Part shown: piece by piece, positions 59,881 to 64,000 of the stretch
Layout of the letters: every line of letters begins with the position of its first letter
Position numbering within the stretch: the stretch's first letter is position 1
From: Vespula vulgaris
Taxonomy: Eukaryota; Arthropoda; Insecta; Hymenoptera; Vespidae
Assembly (NCBI RefSeq): GCF_905475345.1
Contig: NC_066586.1
Span: forward strand, 7,542,900 to 7,606,899
Direction of reading: 5' to 3'
Length of the DNA stretch: 64,000 bases
Program-made: the position numbers and the translations under genes
Notes under the pieces: generated by a model
The model's database searches: none
What the model was told of the DNA's origin: nothing
Seen by the model: the letters and a program-made list of their open reading frames with translations, nothing else

Positions 59881-62113
59881 AAAAAATAATGATTCCCATC
59901 GAAAGACGATTGCCATCGGGGTAAGCAAGAGAACGCCCACGCACGCACTCTCCGTGGCCGTTCCCACGATCCGAAGAAACAATCGCGTTTACTCTTTCTC
60001 ATCGGCTCTCTTTGAAAAACAACCAACGATACGTCTGAATAATGAACAACGAGTCACATGAATATCCTGTTGTCCAAGTAATTAATGTATTTTTAATGAA
60101 CTATCTTCGTCTTCTAAATCATTGAATTACAAAACTTAGAAAAAAGATTATTATATTAATTATTTTTCAATTTGTTATTACTAATTACATTATCATTATG
60201 TTTATTATATTGTAAATTATTTTTTTTCATAATATTATTATTATCGAAATGATTTTTATATTATCATTATATTCATTAAATATTATATAATACATTATTA
60301 TATGTTCTGCAATAAGGAAGTTGATGATCGAATCGAATTCCTCTTTCGAGTAATATCAATTCGACTAAGTGTTTCAAATAAACTTTGTGTCATTATTTCA
60401 TTTATTTCATATTATTAAAAAGATTTTTCATGTGAAATATAAAAGGAACGTTTTAAACCACGAACAAAATGGCCTTCGCTTTGTTACGCAATCTCTCTCG
60501 TGGATTTCAAATATATATATTTTAAAAGCCCGTCCGGCAACACTAGCTTTTTAACGTATTGTTAAAATAGACCGCTATTAATAATAGTTCGGTGAGTGCG
60601 GTACGCTGTAAGCTTTCGTTCGGAACATGAATTCTCTAAACTTTTTGAAATTCATCGTCAAAGGGATACCTTCCAAAAATTTCCTAGTGAAAAAGTATAA
60701 GAAAAATTGATTCATTTTATTTAGATTTGCAATTATATTAAAAATTTAATTTAAAACGGATCTATGTGGAATTAGTTCGAACGAAATTAACAAAAAGAAG
60801 AATAATTATTGTTAACAAATTCTTTATAATCGACAAAAACGAATAAAATTATTCGTTCTAACTTCTTAAATGCATATGATTGCAAAATCACTATATATTA
60901 ATTAACATTAAACGACTTAGTTTTCATTAAATATCCTAAACAAATTTATGATAACGTAATCTTTTCCATTAGTTTAACTTTGATAACTAGTATAATAACC
61001 CTTAACACAAGATTTCTTTTCGAAGTTGTTAAAGAAAAGGAAAATAATGATTTTATTTTTTTTGTTGAAAAACGAAAACAGTTGTTGTTTCATTTCACTG
61101 ACTGCCAGCAGTAAAGAAGCCGAGAAAAAGGGAAGTAGTCGAGACACCACGGGAGATCGATGGCGTTTATTGCGACCACCTGTGGTTTATCGCTTTTATC
61201 CATTACCAACGTGATAAGTAGTCGTCACTTTCGCAAATATACCGTTCTTGGCAAGATTCTTTTGCAAATCATCGAACCGATATCGAGATCGTTCCGACCA
61301 ATCGCCAATCATTGTCAAGATAACGATACGAATATAAATTTCATCGATAAACAAGATCTCCTATTTTCTCTTTCTCTCTTTTTTCTTCTTTTATTTTTCA
61401 TATTTTTTACGTAATCGATCTTTTTTACGCAATGCAAAAAATCTCGAACGCTTTGAATTAAATTCATACTACATATCATTTTGTTTTTTATATAATATTT
61501 CTAGTTTTTTTAAATTCATTTTTACGTCGGAAAAGTATCATATATACTAAATAAATATATCGTCACGATCGTTCGATATTTTTGAAAATAACATTTACTA
61601 ACTTCTAACATCGTCGAATAGTATTTCCGTTTACACTTGAGAGAAACATGTCCAAGAAGAATAATTAATCAAGATTTTCTTCGATAAAGATATTTGCTTT
61701 CACGACAATTCATTTCTCAAATCAAAACTCTGTAAACTGACTTAATGTTCATCCTAAAGAAAATCCAATATTTCCTGGCAAACTTTTGGTGAGAAGAAAT
61801 AAAAATGAAAAGTAAATAATCAAGTATATTGTTCAACGGATAGTAACAGAGATCGTTTCTACACATGTCCTTTTACAAAACTGAGTAAATTAATTCAATT
61901 GAATAATTAAACTAAATAATATACGATTTAATTAAAAAATTAAATAATAATAATAATAATACAAAATAATATAATCGATTTAATTAACAAATTTTGTATT
62001 ATCACAAAACAGTTGATTTTTCTTAATAATTCTAAATCGTCTATTCTGTCTAAAATTATAAAAGAGAAAAAACTAATAATATCGGTCGGAGTGTCTAGGT
62101 TCCGTGACTGGGC
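59881..62113. other. Noncoding DNA upstream of the cyclase start codon
   Basis: AT-rich with GC-richer patches at 59900-60010, 60450-60660 and 61090-61340. A weak acceptor-like TCTAG ends at 62098, preceded by a branch-point-like CTAAT at 62072-62076. If used, the cyclase leader is spliced onto 62099 and most of this stretch is intron. Confidence 0.45.
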
Positions 62114-62302
62114 ATGCTACTGGGAAACGTGGAGAGAGTGTGTCTCTTATTGACAGCGATCCACGTTTTGCTTGGCAAAGGTGTCGATGCGGAGACATTC
62201 ACCCTTGGATACATCACCGGTTCGAAACGACGTCCAGGGGATGGAGAATACGAGCGTCCGGGTGTTCGGATATCCGGCGCCATCACTCTCGCTGTCGAAG
62301 AG
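62114..62302 (+). CDS. Gyc76C: Receptor guanylyl cyclase (Gyc76C-type), coding exon 1
   Basis: This exon encodes residues 1-63 of a single-pass membrane guanylyl cyclase that makes cGMP from GTP in its intracellular domain. The first ~26 residues form a signal peptide (hydrophobic core VCLLLTAIHVLLG, likely cleavage after GVDA). Then comes the start of the type I periplasmic-binding-protein-like extracellular domain, with FTLGYITGSKRRPGD and the ERPGVRISGAITLAVEE segment typical of the insect Gyc76C group. The start is supported by an in-frame TGA at 62105-62107, nine bases upstream. The exon ends in phase 0 at GAAGAG|GTAATT. In Drosophila this receptor acts in Malpighian tubule, in axon guidance with semaphorin/plexin, and in development. 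Leader exons probably lie upstream. Confidence 0.88.
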
Positions 62303-62744
62303 GTAATTTCATTAAACGAGTTCTGTTGACGTTAATTTATCTTATGAACGAAACAAAGAAGAAAAAAATAAATTTCGAAATATGGAACAGGTAGTATTAC
62401 TATTCTAACTTTACTATTTTTTTATTTACAAGAACTTATTTATTCCTTATTTACGTATATAATAAATACAAATATTAAAAGAATGTTTTCAATAAATATA
62501 TTAATTTTTCTTCAAATAATAACGCATCTCCATGAGTATATAATCGAAATTTATATAAAAGAACTTTATATGTAACATTACTTTTTTACTAAACTTATTA
62601 TCTTTAACTGATATTTAATTAATTTATTTCTTTACTAAATTTATTATTATCAATTGAAATTTATTCTACAAAAGAATAAATTCATATTGCAAAGATATCA
62701 TCTTACGTAAACAATATTTACATTGAATCGTTTGATTACGATAG
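62303..62744 (+). other. Gyc76C: Intron 1 of the cyclase coding region
   Basis: A 442-nt phase-0 intron from GTAATTTC to TACGATAG. Joining the flanking exons gives an uninterrupted protein across VEE|VNAG, exactly where related receptors are continuous. AT-rich, with nothing else seen in it. Confidence 0.85.
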
Positions 62745-62942
62745 GTGAATGCAGGAGAACTCGGCAGACAAGGTCATAAGCTTGATTTTTTGGTCGCCGA
62801 GACGTATGGCGACGAGGAAACCAGCATATTGATGACAGCTGATCTCTGGAAAAAGAATGTCAGTGCTTACATCGGTCCACAAGAGACTTGCATTCACGAA
62901 GGGAAAATGGCTGCTGCATTCAATCTTCCAATGATATCATAC
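62745..62942 (+). CDS. Gyc76C: Receptor guanylyl cyclase (Gyc76C-type), coding exon 2
   Basis: Residues 64-129, continuing the extracellular ligand-binding domain: VNAGELGRQGH, then FLVAETYGDEETS, then the highly conserved IGPQETCIHEGKMAAAFN and LPMISY. One sequon is visible at N101 (NVS). The exon opens after ATAG and closes in phase 0 at TCATAC|GTAAGA. Full-length family members are well over 1,000 residues, so only about a tenth of the protein is here. The transmembrane, kinase-homology and cyclase domains lie beyond the window. The ETC.HEG signature favours Gyc76C over other natriuretic-peptide-receptor-like cyclases. Confidence 0.9.
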
Positions 62943-63423
62943 GTAAGAATGAAAATATTTTATCCTTGAAACATTCTTCTTCTGATCTTTGATTCTTCTT
63001 CAACAAATACTATCAAATATCGAAAATATCGAAAGAAACAAATAATATTTAAAGAAATTAATTCATGTTAAAATTGCTATTGTAATTAAAAAATGTCATC
63101 GTGACTTTCTTCGTATTTTTATATTTTTCAAAAAAAATTTAAATAAATTTATCAAAGAAATTAATGTCATAGAAATTATGGTGTTACATATGACAATAAT
63201 TCGATAATCAATAGATTAAAGATATCAAATTTAGAGATTTCTTCTAATCTAAGAATTCTCCGAAGAAAATTCTTTTAATATTAGAAATAATGATTGTTAC
63301 GTCAATCTCGTTGCATTGCAAAGAGAATTTTCTGTCGGCGATAGAACAAAAATCGAAGGTTTTCTTCGAAACAATTGATCATTCTTACGCCAGCATCCGT
63401 TCAGGTTGTTCCACTTAAATCGA

Positions 63424-63521
63424 AAGAGAGAAACAGAGAGAGAGAAACAGAGAGAGAAAGAAAGAGAGAGAGAGAGATAAAGAGAAAGAATGAAAGAGAG
63501 AAACAGAAAGAAACAGAGAGA
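63424..63521. repeat. (GA)n-rich low-complexity tract
   Basis: GA dinucleotides with regular ACAGA and AAAGA interruptions. The open frames over it are Arg-Glu-Lys or Ser-Leu runs. Confidence 0.9.
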
Positions 63522-63635
63522 ATTACAAGCGATCGTACGGACGCTTCTCCGCGTTTTGCTCGTTCGATCGTTTTTCGCTCGACGTGATCCGATGTTGCAA
63601 TGTGCGGTTTAAAGCTACCGTTTAAAGGAGAAGGG

Positions 63636-63654
63636 TAGAGAGAAAGAGAGACAA

Positions 63655-63694
<40 letters not shown>
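63636..63694. repeat. (AG)n microsatellite
   Basis: An AG tract interrupted once by ACAAACAC. The pure part is 63661-63694. Confidence 0.95.
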
Positions 63695-63696
<2 letters not shown>

Positions 63697-64000
63697 CCAT
63701 CCAAGAGAAATAAATTATTCTCGTTCCTCGGAAGAATACGAATGCAAAGAGTCGACGTTACGACACATTTTATGCGATAAACTTCTCCTCGTCCTTTTGG
63801 TCGAATGATTTTACTTATCATGGGAAACATTTGAATCCTTATTAAGTCTAGATTTATTTTTATTCGCTCGTTCACTGATAAAAAGGATGCATCATCCTAA
63901 TTCTACTCATTAATATTACAGAAACGATTTCACAATCAATTTCACAAAAATAAAAAACGTAAGTCGATTTTTCGAATTTTTTACGAACATCAATCGATTA

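Larger units (their letters stand above)
62943..64000 (+). other. Gyc76C: Intron 2 of the cyclase gene, running off the window
   Basis: From the donor at 62943 to the end of the window no exon continuing the LPMISY segment was found. The intron contains AG-rich microsatellites at 63424-63521 and 63636-63694 and a GC-richer piece at 63520-63620. Confidence 0.6.

Noticed and set aside
62104..62394. 96-codon frame overlapping the cyclase exon in another frame
   Set aside because: The overlapping frame at 62114 encodes a clear signal peptide and conserved receptor sequence, with a good donor. This one is a shadow.
63922..63958. Possible next cyclase exon between an ACAG and a GTAAGT
   Set aside because: The translation (Lys/His/Asn-rich) does not continue the conserved LPMISY region.

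Overview
This is a gene-poor stretch of an AT-rich animal nuclear genome, almost certainly an insect. A hymenopteran is my best guess, at low to moderate confidence. The reasons are: roughly 70% A+T, CpG that does not look depleted, many long (AT)n, (TC)n/(GA)n and GAC microsatellites, GT-AG introns, and two insect signalling genes. I see nothing bacterial, viral or CRISPR-like.

Two protein-coding loci can be supported, both on the + strand. At 12840-14108 an uninterrupted 422-codon reading frame encodes a rhodopsin-class GPCR of the somatostatin/opioid-like group, most likely the allatostatin C receptor (AstC-R). It sits in an exon whose probable splice acceptor is at 12480-12481, so a leader exon should lie upstream. 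A 50-codon upstream ORF lies in the leader. At 62114-62302 and 62745-62942 are the first two coding exons of a receptor guanylyl cyclase of the Gyc76C type. They carry the signal peptide and the start of the extracellular ligand-binding domain. The rest of the gene lies beyond the right edge.

Layout. 1-12480: noncoding DNA upstream of the GPCR, with microsatellites and a GC-richer island at 11150-11460. 12482-14660: the receptor exon and its 3' flank. 14660-62100: about 47 kb with no recognisable protein-coding gene. This interval holds two candidate noncoding first exons ending in strong splice donors (33857-34388 and 48721-49080), which could belong to the cyclase, plus GC-richer islands that may be regulatory. 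It also holds a decayed Tc1/mariner-type transposase fragment (45941-46195), a dispersed repeat pair (51606/55848) and a 38-bp perfect palindrome (55007-55044). 62114-64000: start of the cyclase gene.

The most notable pattern outside the genes is a set of about ten separate, old, diverged tandem duplications with periods of about 90-290 bp, most of them between 42 and 60 kb. I did not find a convincing undescribed biological system. The two genes act in different second-messenger pathways (Gi/o-type signalling and cGMP), and nothing in the sequence shows that they work together.
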